Shown one piece after another: positions 22,461 to 33,529 of a stretch of DNA of 64,000 nucleotides. Position numbers and translations under genes: made by a program. Origin of the DNA: Pyropia yezoensis (taxonomy: Eukaryota; Rhodophyta; Bangiophyceae; Bangiales; Bangiaceae). Under the pieces are notes generated by a model, which saw nothing but the letters and a program-made list of their open reading frames with translations, was not told the origin of the DNA and ran no database searches. How positions within the stretch are numbered: position 1 is the first letter of the stretch; every line of letters begins with the position of its first letter. The stretch spans positions 29,786,063 through 29,850,062 of the forward strand of contig CM020619.1 of assembly GCA_009829735.1 (NCBI GenBank), given 5' to 3'.

Positions 22461-24041
22461 ACCGTTCTCGCGTTCAAATGCTATGTGGACCGAGCTTGCT
22501 CCCCTGCTTTTTTTATGCCCAGCAGCGCCCCGTGTCTCCCCGCGGCGCGGGACCTTCTCCTGATATTGGCTGCTATGCAGCGGGTGGCCGTCACCGCTGG
22601 CGTCGACTCCCACCCGGCCAGGCCCCGTGGCGGTGTATCATACTAATCTACCCTCCACCCCCGCTGCCCAGTGGGGGCCGCCGCGGGGCCGCTGCGTGGC
22701 CTGCTGCTGGTGGCGTCGTGGCCCGAAGACCGCCGATGGGTCGCCGCTTGTCTCTGACAGTGGAGAAAGACGGGTGGTGGGGAGGGGGGGGGGGGGGCGT
22801 CCCTCCATCCGGCCGAGGAAGAAGCATGACCTGTCATGCCCGGCCCGACCTCTCGTACTACACTGCTATGCATCCATCCGGTAGGGGCTGGTTCCGAGGA
22901 TACATAGATATGGCCGTCGGAGGGGGGGGTGGCGCGCGCCAGTGGTTTCCTAGCAGCGCGGACATCGGGTGCGCCGTTAATAGTTCCGTGCCCCTGTTAT
23001 GTCTTTCACTTAGTGATTGTTTTCTTATCAGAGAAGCGCCAGCGAGTGCCATGAGAGGGACACTTGACTCGTTTGGGCTACGCACACGCCCGTCTTGTCT
23101 TTCTTCATGGGACTGGGCGGCAAGAGGTCCCCACCGCCGCCGCCGGCGCGCCGACGCCGCTCCATGGAAACGCATGACAAGAGCACGACATACATCAGAT
23201 CTAAGGCGGCCCTGAGCGGAGTAGGCGCGCCGCTAAGACGTTGGCCGTTCTCTTTCCTGCCTGTTTGTTCTCTCCTCTGACTTATATGCCTATGGGAGGA
23301 GACAGCGGCGAGGAGCGCCTACACCCCCCCGACTCCCGCCCCCAATCCCATCTCCTGCGCCCCGTGTGCCCTTTGTGGAAGACGACGGCCCAGCAGCGGG
23401 CGCCGCGGTGGGCGGTGGCACCGGGCGTCTGCAGGTCGAAAGCGGGAGGAAGGGAGGGAAGCCAGCCCTTGGACGGGGGCGACCCGGCCGGCCAGCCGGC
23501 CGTCACCCCCTCGCCCCCCAGGTGTGGCCGCCTCCGCGCCCTGGGTGGGGGCCAGCCGGCGCGCGAGTGGGGACCCGTCGGAAGTTCGCTCCCGTCCGCC
23601 CTGGGGGGCGGAAAGCGCAGTGGGATGAAGTAGAAAAGAAAAAAAAAAAGAGAAAAAAGAAGAAGATGGCAAGCGTCGCGGAGGGGTGCGGCGGAGAGGA
23701 AGCGAGTAGGTACGGTACCCGCGGCAGCGGCGGTCAAGGGGGGCACACGGGCGACGGGGGGGAATGAACGGCGGCGCATCCAGCATGATGGAATGTGTCC
23801 CCGGGATCCTGCTGCCAGTCGGCTCATCGTCCAGAGCAAAGCGGGGATCGGCCGATCATCGGCTGCTCCCACACCCCCAACCGCCGCATCCCCCCTCGGC
23901 CGCCCCCGCCGTGTTTTGCACAGTGCCGCCCCTCCCCCGTCCCCCCCCCACCGCGTCCCCACCACCCTCCCCCCCCGTCGCCGTCCTCTCTCACGCCCCC
24001 CCTCCCCTCTCCCACACGAGGCCACTAGACTCCTCCCCACG
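22461..24041. other. Interval without a firm gene
   Basis: Frames on both strands are Arg/Gly/Pro-rich. Notable are a 12-G run near 22786, an A-rich tract at 23634-23666 that stands out in the GC-rich surroundings, and C-runs at 23925-24005. Nothing recognised. Confidence 0.4.
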
Positions 24042-24209
24042 ATGGCCTCCTTCCCCCCCCCCACCGAGCGGCCGCTCGCCATTGTCACGGGCGGCGCCGG
24101 CTTTCTCCGCCCCCGCCCGCCCCCGCCCCCGCGACACCTGCCGGAGGCGACGGCGACGGCGGCAGCGGCGACGGCTCTCTCTCGCCCTCCCCAGGCCGCC
24201 CCCCCGTAA
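24042..24209 (+). pseudogene. Orphan N-terminus of an NAD-binding epimerase/reductase
   Basis: The first 25 codons read MASFPPPTERPLAIVTGGAGFLR, the beta1-turn-alpha1 dinucleotide-binding start (VTGGAGF) of extended SDR/epimerase proteins. The next ~30 codons are Pro/Ala-rich, and the frame stops at 24207-24209; a splice-donor-like GTAAGC overlaps the stop codon. No further exon with epimerase motifs (YxxxK, for example) is visible in the following 2 kb. Either a truncated relic or an exon captured without the rest of its gene. Confidence 0.35.
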
Positions 24210-26137
24210 GCACACCGGCCGGTCCACACACATCTTGTCCGCGAGCGGCCATTCCATTAGAGTCCATGAGGTTTTCCGTTAGGTGGTGCTCCGATCGCGT
24301 TGCCTTCGACATGTCATATGCACGATTTTTGCATATCTGTGAAGAGGTCGGTACGGAGACGCACAGTGTCCATGTTCTGTACCTGCTCCCGAGAAAGACC
24401 GTGGGTCCCGGTGAGAAGAACATAGTCCCTCGGGTCCCCCCCTTTGTTCTCTATCAGATGACATACAAAAAGCGTCTCGAGCACCGCGGGTGGGGCATTT
24501 ATGGTGCTTGTGGGGCAGCACAGTACATTATCGCGCCGTATGGGGGCTGACAAGGTTAAGCCACTTCTCATTGCACTGCAAGAGTCCGCACTGGTCCAGT
24601 GCGGTCGAATTTCCTTGCTTTCCGGTTCCCCGGTTTGACGGCACTGCGCGGGGGGGGGGGGGCGGCAGCGGCGGGGGGGAAGGGGGGAGGGGGCACAGGC
24701 TGCTGGGCGGCGGCGGCGGGGAGATGAGCAGCCCAGCAGGCGCCGGATCTCACCCAATGCCAACCCATGGGCACTCCGGCCCGGCCGCCAGCTGCCCTTG
24801 CCCCCCACCTTTCCCCCCCCCCGCTGCTTTTCTTCCTCTCGCGGTTCGCGCCATGCCAAAAGCGTTGAATAGCGTGACAACAAGCGTGTCCTCTTCAGAA
24901 GCAGCTTCACCAATGAACCGCCCTATATTTATGTACACTCTAACGGGGGCGGACGGATTTTGCGCGCCGCCAATTGGCCAATGGACAAGCCATTCGATCG
25001 ATCAAGTGCGCCCGAGCATCCTGCGTAGAATTTAGACACGGAAAAACACTCTGGCCATCGCAGTGATTTTGTCGGCTTACCTCCAACACTGGCAATTGGG
25101 GCTCCATCAGGCATGCCCCCCCACAGTCGAACCGGCGGCTCGTGTGCGACGCCGTCGGTGGTGTCGCCGGTGCCGTCTGTGGCCACGCCGTCCCCTCCGA
25201 TTGCATGTTTGGTGGGGGGGAATCGAGCCGGGGAAGCAGGCCCCGCATCGTTCACGTTGCCGTGGCACTGGGGGGGGCGTCGGGGGTGTGTCGTCGTCGT
25301 CGCCGACTGCAGCCGGCGGCCGTGGTCGCGCTGGCAGGGCCGCCTCTGCACGACGGCCACCCGTTGCGGCGAGCCCACCCGCCCTCTCACCTCCCCCTCT
25401 AGCGCGACCTCCGCCATCTCATCTGGCTTTCCCCACCCCGCCCCCGCGCCTTCCAGGCTTTTCTAACGCCTCCATCACCCCCGTCACTAGCACCTCCTAG
25501 CGGCTCGTAGCGTCTGGTGCCGTCCCGCGGCCACTCTGTTGGCCGTGCACGTTCCTTCACCGTCGTTGCCCACCGCCCTTCCCCCGTCCATATCACGCGT
25601 CTGCGGAGACTTCTGCCTTGTCCCTTGCCGGTGTCTCCCTCTCCCTTCCCTCTCCCTCCCGCGCTCACCCTCCCGTGCTTCCCCTGTGAGCGCGATCCCT
25701 GGTGAGGACGCCGGAGGGGGGGTCATGGTCGGAGGCTACCCCCACCCCTCCCCGGGTTGTCGAGGCCACGCTCCGCCCCTCTCCCAATGCGGCCCGCCGA
25801 CGCTCGTGCACGTGGCGGCCGTGCCGGGCGCGGCGGCAGCGGCGGCGGCGGCGGCCACGTCGGCCGCCGGTGGGCTGTCGGCGGCCGGCGCGGGCGCCGC
25901 CCTGCCCGCCGTGTGGGCCCGCGCGGCGGCTGGCGGCCGTGGCGGCAGCGCATCCGCCGCCACTAGTGCCGGCAGTGGCGGTGAATTTGACGGGGGCGGC
26001 GCGGTCGGCGGCGGGCGCGATAGGAGCGCCGGCGGCAGCGGCGGCGACGGTGGCGGCAGCGGCTGCAGCGGCGGCGGCGGCGACGCAACCGCCTGGGCCA
26101 CTACCGCCACAACGCAGCCGCCCAACAGCGGCGGGGC
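24210..26137. other. Interval upstream of the carrier gene
   Basis: No firm gene. A 94-codon frame at 24266-24550 has fair composition but no motif. A 12-bp G-run lies near 24651. From 25690 to 26130 Ala/Gly-rich frames in all phases precede the carrier and may include its real 5' coding end. Confidence 0.4.
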
Positions 26138-27181
26138 GTGCCACCCTTCCCCGCCCGCTGTCGGGACGACTCCCTCCTCTTCGCCCCCCCCCCCCCGCTC
26201 TCCCCTCCCAAGTCCTCTGCCGCCGCCGACGCGGCCGCGGCGGGCGTGGCCGCCGCCGCGGCCGTGAGCGTGCAGGTGGCGCTGTTTGGCCCCCTCCAGA
26301 CGACCATTGCCTTTCAATACCGGACGGCGCTTGCCACCGTCCCGGCCCTGCGGGGCCTTCTTGCCGCGGGAGGGCTCCGCCGCCTCTACGCCGGCGCGCC
26401 GTACGGGGTGGCCCACGCGGCGCTGTCCCGGGGGGGGGACACGGCCGCCAACGCGGCGGCCTTGTCACTGGGCGGCGGGGGTGGTGGTGCTACTTCTGGT
26501 GGCGGCGGCGGCGGTGTCGGCGGGCGGCCGGGGGGCGGTCCCCCCGGTGGCGGCGCCGCCGACGGCGTCCCCCCCCTGGGGCTGGCCGCCACCGTGGCGG
26601 CGACGGCGCCCGCGTCGGTGGCGGCAGCAGCGTGGCGGACGGCGCTGCTGCCGCTAGAGGTGGCTCGTACCAACCTGCAAGTCCGCGGCGCTGCCGGCGG
26701 TGGCGCCCGCCTCCGCGCGTCGGTCGCCGCGGCGGGCGTGCGCGCCCTCTACTCCGGCGGCCTCGCGTCGGCGGCGAGCACCGGCACTGGCCACCTGGTC
26801 TTTTTCTCCACCCTCAACGCCCTCCACGCGCGAGTGCCCGCCGCGCCCGACCAGACGGGCGAGGCCGGGGCGCTGACCCGGTGGGCAGGCATTGGCCTGG
26901 CCGCGTCGGCGGTGGCCGACACGGCCAACAACGGCCTCCGCGTCATCACCACAGCCGCGCAGACGCGGGGGGCCGACGCGGCACGGCCGCCCGCGTATGG
27001 GCCGCTGGTGCGGGGGCTCCTTGCGCGGGGGGGTGTGTGGGGGCTGGTGGGGCGTGGCCTCCTGACGCGGGTGGCCGCCAATGGGGGACAGGCCATCTTT
27101 TTTATGGTTGCCTGGAAGGGCATGGAGGCGCGCGTGCGCGCGGCGATGGGGCTGGACGAGGAGGGGGCTGTGGATGGCTGA
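26138..27181 (+). CDS. Mitochondrial-carrier-like (SLC25) protein, atypical
   Basis: The frame covers three approximate carrier repeats. Repeat 1 is at about 26240-26460 (VALFGPLQTTIAFQYR ... GGLRRLYAGAPYGV). Repeat 2 is at 26580-26830 (LLPLEVARTNLQV, fitting the Px[DE]xx[KR] signature, then GVRALYSGGLAS). Repeat 3 is at 26880-27150 (ADTANNGLRVITTA ... GVWGLVGRGLLTRVAANGGQAIFF). A Gly-rich linker separates repeats 1 and 2. Such proteins exchange metabolites across organelle inner membranes; the substrate cannot be inferred. Repeats 1 and 3 lack a clean signature Pro, so the call is by overall pattern. There is no ATG before the first repeat. The true start probably lies upstream through a frame break at the C-run near 26187 or through an intron, so 26138 is only the left limit of the open frame. 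Confidence 0.6.
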   Translation: MPPFPARCRDDSLLFAPPPPLSPPKSSAAADAAAAGVAAAAAVSVQVALFGPLQTTIAFQYRTALATVPALRGLLAAGGLRRLYAGAPYGVAHAALSRGGDTAANAAALSLGGGGGGATSGGGGGGVGGRPGGGPPGGGAADGVPPLGLAATVAATAPASVAAAAWRTALLPLEVARTNLQVRGAAGGGARLRASVAAAGVRALYSGGLASAASTGTGHLVFFSTLNALHARVPAAPDQTGEAGALTRWAGIGLAASAVADTANNGLRVITTAAQTRGADAARPPAYGPLVRGLLARGGVWGLVGRGLLTRVAANGGQAIFFMVAWKGMEARVRAAMGLDEEGAVDG

Positions 27182-29212
27182 GCCGCCACTGGCCACGGGG
27201 GTGGGGGAGGAGGGCGTTGATGGGGGGGGGGTGGGGGGTGATGCGACCACAGCGGGTGGTCGGCGGTGGCAGGCCGCACCCGTCTCGCCCGCCCCCGCCT
27301 CTATTCTTTCTCCTCAACGACAACGACGGCGGCGGGCGGTCGACGCCCTGGCAGGGTGGCGACGACCGCGGCGGCGGGACGGCGTGCAACCTGGGGTGTC
27401 CATTGTCCCTCCTCGGTAGAGCACGCCCCCCCGCGCGGGCGACCGTGGACGAGCGTCCTACCCTGTCTCCCTCCCCGCGACCGCACGTGCGGCGGTGGTG
27501 CGGAGCGGCGGCGGCGACCAAGGCCCGGCGGCGTTTGGTGGGCCGGCGGGCAAACGGGCGGGCGGGGCCCCACGGGCGTGTCGGCGGGCGGTTCTGTGGC
27601 GCCCTTCCATCCTTACCCCGTTCCTGAGTGGGACAGCAGTGCGGGGTATAGCGCGTACGGGGCGAATGCCGGTGGGTAGAGGGGAGAAGGGGTGGGGTGG
27701 GGTGGCTGTGCCTAGTTTGGCTGCTACCCGGCCACCGGACAATCCGTCTTCACCTCGGCCCTGGCGGTGGGGTGCCGGCTCGGCAGCAGGGATGATGCGG
27801 TCGGGGGTCTGGCGGTGCGGACGGGTGGGGCAGCGGGCGGGCTGGGGCTTAGGCGGTGTCGCGGCTGGTGGCCGCGCGGCGTCTGCGCGATTAGGACTCG
27901 GGTGGGCGCCTTAACTCTTTCGTGTCTGCCGCGCGCGGTGCGCCTACTGTACTGTTCATACATACGTACATGCTCTCTTTTTCGTGGTTTACAGATGCTC
28001 GCGGTGCTCGGGAGCTGCTTGTGCATCTGTGAGGCGCAAAGAGCGTGCCAGGGACACGTGAAACAACGCGGCCGAGGCCGTTAGTTTGCGCGCGGAACGA
28101 CTGCCGTCGGGGGGACAACTGCTGTGCTCGGTCGGCGATGACGCTTCCTGTCTAGCTGTGCTTTGCGCAGAGTCACGAAAGAGGCCTGCGGGCCCGTTGT
28201 TCCATTGGTCCGCTCCTCGGACCGGCTCTTTGCGTACTGACATCGTCAGCTTTGACTTTTTGCCGCTCAGGTCCCGGAATCCGAGCGCAGCCTGATGTGC
28301 ATCAGGATCACGAAAGTGAGCGGTTAGTTAACGGTCTTGATGCGGGTTCACCTGATGCGGCCTGGGATACGGCATCACGGGATGCGGGCTTGATCGACGG
28401 TGGTTGCACCAATGAAATAGCAGGTTTTTAATGACAACCTCACCCAGTGACCACGGTGTGGCCACCCCGTCTGCATGCATACCTCTCCCACCGCTCACGT
28501 CCCCGCCAACGCCGGCAGCGCGGCGCCACCCCCTCACGCTTACCGGCACCGCGTGTCACGACTGCCAGCACCGCGGCACTATCCACCACGACCGCCGGCG
28601 GGGTGGCGCCTCCCAACATCCGCACATCCAAGCAGCGCAGCGCCACTCGCCACGACCACCGGCAGCGCAGCGCCGCTTCCGACGCCTCGACCGGCCGCGC
28701 GGCTCCCCACCCCCACCGGCAGTGCGGGGCCGCGCCCCAGCCCCTTCACCTTCCCCTTGCCCCGCCCTGGCCTTCCCTATTGCCCCCTTGCCGCCTTCCC
28801 CTCCACCCCCCGTCCTGCCGTCCCCCAATCCCATTCCCACCCGTGGACCTCACGCTATCAAGTGCAGCCATCTCCGCCGCTGCACCTGCCCCTCCTATAC
28901 TTCTCGTCGCCCACTTTGCCTCAAGCCCACCCAGTGCAGGCACCTTTTTCACCCCTCCCGCCGCCCGCAGGTACGCGCCGCGCCACCGAGCCCTTCCGCA
29001 ACCATCCTTTGTCAGCCTCACTCCCATGCACCCTCCCTTCATGTCCTGTGCTGTCCTTGCGCCCACGGAAAGCGAAGCGTCCACCCGCCTCCCGCACCGC
29101 CTCAGCCACTACCCGCCGCTGGAGGGGGCCTGGGGGGCGCTCGCCCGTGCCTCTCACCTAGGAACTTCTCGTATGAGCGGCTTTTCCTCCTATAAAAAGC
29201 ATACTTATCTCT
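27182..29212. other. Intergenic region with degenerate C-rich tandem repeats
   Basis: No gene is supported. At 28500-28745 a degenerate unit containing CACCGGCAG(C/T)GC-GCGCC recurs several times, giving overlapping Pro/Arg/His-rich frames on the plus strand. At 28283-28400 short CCTGATG(C/T)G-type words and their complements repeat. An ATTGG box occurs near 28205. Confidence 0.4.
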
Positions 29213-29266
29213 CCTTGTGTCTAGTCTACCTCAAAAAAGGCTCAATGAGCCGGTGCTGAGGCTCAA

Positions 29267-29764
29267 ATGAGCCTTTCGGATATCGTCGATTCTGACCCCT
29301 GGACGCACTGTTCGAGCGGACTCGGCTTGACCTCACCGACGGCACATCCCGCGGTGGCGGCCTCCGCCGCCAACGCGGCCGCCGCCGCTCACACGCACGC
29401 GGCGGCCGCTGACGCGCTGTCGACAGCAGCGGACGCGCGGTCGGCGGCGGCCGACGCGGCCTCGTCGATCGCGGCGGATCGCGCGCGGGGGGCAGACGCG
29501 GCGGCGACGGCGGCGACCGTCGCCGCCGAGGCCGCCGCCGTCGTAGCTACTGTCGCGGCCGCCGCGGGCGGCCGCGCCGACACGGCGGCGGCGGCGGCGG
29601 CGCGGCGCGCCGACGCGGCTACCGCCGCGGCGGTCGCCGCGGCCGCCGCCCATGACGCCGTGGCCGCCGCGGCAGCGACGTATGTGCATGCGCAGCGGGG
29701 GGCGGCGGTCGCCGCGGGCGTCCGTGTCGACCTCGCGGCGGACCCACGGGAAGCATGGTCATAA
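29267..29764 (+). other. Ala-rich open frame inside the piggyBac-like element
   Basis: A 165-codon frame beginning at the ATG inside the left palindrome (MSLSDIVDSDPW). After residue 25 it is almost only Ala, Asp, Val, Arg and Thr, encoded by GCG/GCC-type triplets. It ends where it meets the minus-strand transposase fragment. It may be simple repeat expansion rather than a gene. Confidence 0.25.
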
Positions 29765-30530
29765 AGTTGTCATAAGGCCGGCGCGACGCCCCAGGTCCCA
29801 CCGTGTCGCCCTTCTTATGAATGACGTCCCCCGACAGCGTGCGCACCGACCACGCCTCGCGCGGCACAGGGTCGCCGACGGGCTCAGTAACAGGTTGTGC
29901 CGTCCACGAAAATCCGTGCGCCGTTGCGGTGGTCATGAAGGACGGCGCAGCACTCTCGTCGCCACTCTCCGGTGCACGCGCGGCCGCAGCTGTCGGAGTT
30001 GACGGGGGAAGCTCGACGGGGCGGGGGGTGGAGGGCGCAGGAAGTATGGCGTCCGTGGTCGAGGCGGGGGGTGGTAGCAGGGGGGCACTTGCTGCAGATA
30101 CTCCTGCCGACTGTGGAAGGGTCGCGGCGGAGGCGGCGCGTCGCGGCGCGTCACGCAGGGCGACCAGCCCACTCGCCGCCAGGAACTGGGACGCTTGTGT
30201 GGCGGGCGACCCCCCGTCACGTGCTGGCGTCACGGTGCCGAGAAATGTGGCGGGGGGGGGGCCTCCCGGACGCTTCGCAGCGACAGCACGTTCTCCACGT
30301 CCCTCTCCAGCCACGCCCACCGCACCCTCAGGTCCTTCCTGTTGCGGCCCCCCTTGCTGTTGCCCGCCACCACCTCCAGCACAGTACCTCCGATGCATGT
30401 CGTCTTGGCCAGGGCGCCAAAAACGCGCGAACACTCGGCGAAGTTGGAGATATTAATTGCGCTGGTGTGCACTTGTGCTCCGACAGACAGGCGCACGTCC
30501 AAGGTCTTGGCTTTCCTGCTCAATTGAGAG
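29740..30530 (-). pseudogene. piggyBac-type (DDE_Tnp_1_7) transposase, N-terminal fragment
   Basis: The minus strand reads first SVGAQVHTSAINISNFAECSR, GGTVLEVVAG...LRVRWAWL, VENVLSLRSV (about 30510-30270), a small chromo-like module often preceding the domain in protist piggyBac proteins. The frame then changes at a 10-G run (30252-30261) and continues TFLGTVTPARDGG ... PVPREAWSVRTLSGDVIHKKGD ... RRPYDNFMTMLP (to about 29745). The PxxAWSV...YDxFMxMLP pattern is how I recognise the family. The DDD catalytic region is absent because the sequence passes into the Ala-rich frame. No intact start is identified. Family assignment from memory of motifs; moderate certainty. Confidence 0.5.
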
Positions 30531-31087
30531 GCAGGGGGAGAGGGGTGAGCGGGCGGCGGCGGGACAGAGGGGGGGGGGGGGGGGGGGGGGTGGGGGGGGG
30601 GGCGGAGGGGGAGGAGGAGAAGGGACGAGGGGAGGGAGAGGGGGAGGGGGGGGCCTAGCGGACCGCATAATACGGGGCTGGGGAGGGATACAATGGGTGG
30701 AGACGTGCCTCTTGGTGCTGGAAAGAAGGCCACTGCGTCCTGCGGCTGTGCACTCATGGAAGGGGGGCGCACTGGCTGCGGACAACGTGCCCAGGGGTGT
30801 CAGAAGTCCTTCCTTTGCGGGGCGAAGGAGTCGACAAGAGCCCGCCTTTTGCCCGGGTTGTCGTGAAGCTAAGATGCACTCAAGTTGCCCCAAGGGTAAA
30901 GAGCCTGCGCTGACCATTTCGGACGTCAAAAAGAGCAGGGGCGCACGGGAAGTACGAAAAAACTGGACCCGAAAAAGGGGCTCAAATGAGCCGAAAAGGC
31001 TCAAATGAGCCGGTTGGTAGACGAGACACTAGGGCCATCCCCATCACAAGCCTCCTGAGGCGGGGGATGCGGTAAAAACGGGGGGGG

Positions 31088-31655
31088 TGTAGCATCCCTG
31101 GCCCCGACTTGGCGCCGACCCGGGACTTCGACCAGAGGGCACTAGGTGCCAGAACACGCCCGCCGTGTGGTCATGGTTTGCGGCCGTGGCCCGTGCCCGG
31201 CACTGAGATGCGGTGGACTACGCTACCCACACGTGAGAGAGGGATTTCTGATGGGTTTTTGCATACTTGTGAGGGACTTGATTTGAGAGAATTTGAGTGT
31301 GAGATTAGTGAGGGGGAATAGAATTAGTAGTGACAGTGGCCCCCGACCTGACGAGGTTAGACTCGGGTCGGGGCCACTCGGGGGTATGGGGGGGCTACCT
31401 GGCCAACGTGCCGAGGCTCCCCCAGATGCACGTTAAGAGGGACAGCGAGGTGCCCTTGGCCCGCGCCCTCAGGAAAAAGACAACTGCGCGTTTGCTTTCC
31501 TCTTCCCCGTGTGCACTACCGTGCGTATCTGTTTGCTCTGCGAGCAGGCACGTGAGGTAACAGGCATACCACACTCGTAGTTCCCCTTTCTGGGTTACAT
31601 GTCCCTCTCCTCCGAGGGATATTGACACGTGTCTGAGAGGATCGAGTTTACACCA
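31088..31655 (+). repeat. 5' LTR
   Basis: 568 bp, TGTAGCATCC...TTACACCA. It is nearly identical to 39164-39730; by hand I count about 17 differences including one indel, roughly 3% divergence. No clear TATA box was identified. Confidence 0.95.
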
Positions 31656-31661
31656 TATATT

Positions 31662-31678
31662 TGGTGGAGCAGCAGGGG
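31662..31678 (+). other. Primer-binding site
   Basis: TGGTGGAGCAGCAGGGG starts 6 bp after the LTR end and begins with TGG, complementary to a tRNA CCA end. The identical 17-mer occurs on the minus strand at 42503-42487 in the second Gypsy element. The donor tRNA is not identified. Confidence 0.7.
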
Positions 31679-31867
31679 ATTGGAGTGTTTGAGAAGAGAC
31701 ATTTGGGAGCAGCGGTTGGGTTGTTCCTGTTCTGTCTTTTTTCTGTGGTTTGGGAACTATTTGCACCCGTTCTCGGGAAGCCCATTCCTGGCTCTCCAAC
31801 CCCTCTCTTGTGGTCTTGCGATCTTTGGACACGCAGGCAACTGGACTGTGGCTGTCAAGAGACCAAC

Positions 31868-33529
31868 ATGGCTACCCTCCCTGGCACGACGGTGCCCGAA
31901 GGGGTAGACCCCGCGTCCCTTGACGCATCCCTGGTCACCGCGGGGGACGGTGCCCAACCCGGCGTTCTCCCTACGGGCGAAGCAGACCTGGGCGTGACAC
32001 CCGGTAGCGGACTGGAGTCTACAGCCGGCCAAGTACCTCCTGCTCCCGTTCCTCCGGCTGTCCCTCCTGTGGGAGCCACCCAGGGGTCAAAGGCGTTTGA
32101 GTCCGCTCGCAGCAGACGTCTCCCTCCTGTCGGTTCTCCTCCTCAACTTCCAGGGATAGCCCCTGGTGCGTTTACTCCTGGACCTACACATGGCAGCTGG
32201 GTGTATACCCCTCTTCCTGTGGGCGCTAGCAGTGCCAGAGGCACCGCCGTAACTGGTTCTACGGGTCACCCTGAGACCTCGACTACTGGGACCGGCCAAG
32301 CTTTTCCTCCCCTTTCGGTCTATGGGGCGGGGAGCTCCAAGACCGGTAAACGGAGCAGCCGGAGGCGCCGGCGTCGTCATCGTCGCTCTAGCACCAGCGA
32401 GACTAGTTTCTCCAGCTCTGAGGAGGGATACGCCTGGGACGTATCCCCTGGTCCCACTCGGCGCAGGCTAGTCGAGTTTGACTTCCCTGCCCACCAAGTG
32501 GGGGACGCCACCCTGAACAAGGTCACGTATTGGGGCAACTACCGGCTGGAGAACCAAGACCAAGGTTACACTAGGAAGATGGCCAAGAGGATGGCATCCC
32601 TGAACCGGCGCATGCAGCCGAGCTTCGGGGGACATCCTAAGTTCTCCGGGAAAAGACCGGCGCTTATCTTTGACTTCTTGCGCCGGTTTGTCAAAGCATG
32701 CAACGACAACGATGTGTCTGAGGGCAAGGCACTTTACCTCCTGGTTAACTTCATGACCGGGGAAGCGGAACAGCGGTTCGCACAGGTTCTACCAGACTCT
32801 GCCGGACACATTGTCGGGCGTACCGTCGGGAGCTACCCGGAAGCGGTCAACTGGCTCCTGTCCAACTACGCTGACACGGACTCCCTGTGCAAGGCAGTGG
32901 GCAAGTTGAACCGGGCAACCATGGAGCGACAAGAGACTCCAGAGGCCTTCGCCCGCCGTGTCCGGGGGATGAGCGAGGCTTGTGGCAACGTTTACACTGA
33001 GGACAGGCTCAAGATGATCTTCTCGGAAGGGCTTCCTGAATACCTTCAAGTGGACGCTGAGAACTACAACCAGGAACACCAAGAACATACCTTCCAGCAG
33101 CTGATGGCCTACACCCAGGGCAACTACCGGCAAGCCAAGGCCCTCCAAGCTCCCATGGTATCAACTCCCGAGCCGTTGTCGCGAGTTCGTCCCGGACCCG
33201 ACAAGTATAACGGAGGTGATAGCCCTGTACCGGTACTCGCAGTTGGCGAGGCCTCACCCGTGGGATCAGGGGACAAGTGGGGCGGCTTCGTTTCTAAGGA
33301 GCAACCTTCCCTAGTCGCCCCCAAGCAGGTCAAGAACCAGCGGTTCCGGTCTTGTTGGCTGTGCCTTCTGGCATCTGGACGCCAAGGTTCGTGTAGTCAA
33401 GAACCAGAAGGAACGCATTCCACCCTCTACCTTGACTCTCTTCAAACCGCTGCTCCTACTTCCTCGTTCGGAGACCAAGGTTCAAGTGACCACCCGGACT
33501 ACGGGTCAATGCCTGATCTACGGACGTAA
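31868..33529 (+). pseudogene. gag: Gypsy gag, C-terminally truncated
   Basis: The frame is open from 31661, but the ATG at 31868 (ACCAACATGG context) is the likelier start. A Pro/Gly/Ser-rich N-terminus and an Arg-rich patch (KRSSRRRRRRHRRS) are followed by the capsid-like helical region (about 32620-33150: ALIFDFLRRFVKACNDNDVSEGKALYLL ... NWLLSNYADTDSLCKAVGKLN ... ETPEAFARRVRGM). This region is clearly related to the gag of the opposite-strand element at 40.4-42.4 kb. The nucleocapsid zinc knuckle is cut after its first CWLC, and the remaining codons are out-of-frame pol sequence. Gag would package the RNA into particles; here RNA binding is presumably lost. Confidence 0.85.

Larger units (their letters stand above)
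29213..31033. mobile_element. piggyBac-like element, internally deleted
   Basis: The ends are inverted repeats beginning CCTTGTGTCTAGTCTACC (29213) and, on the other strand, CCTAGTGTCTCGTCTACC (ending 31033), two mismatches in 18. Just inside each end lie two palindromes: GGCTCAATGAGCC 29239-29251 and GGCTCAAATGAGCC 29260-29273 on the left; 30979-30992 and 30998-31011 on the right. Inside is a piggyBac-type transposase N-terminus (minus strand) and an Ala-rich frame. A CCT start fits piggyBac-type ends, but no TTAA duplication is visible at the flanks. The catalytic part is missing, so the copy is non-autonomous. The 5' LTR of the Gypsy element starts 55 bp to the right. Confidence 0.6.

Noticed and set aside
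25665..27627. Very long Arg/Pro/Gly-rich frames on both strands overlapping the carrier gene (for example 641 codons plus strand)
   Set aside because: Composition is that of alternative phases of GC-rich codons; only the carrier frame shows family motifs.
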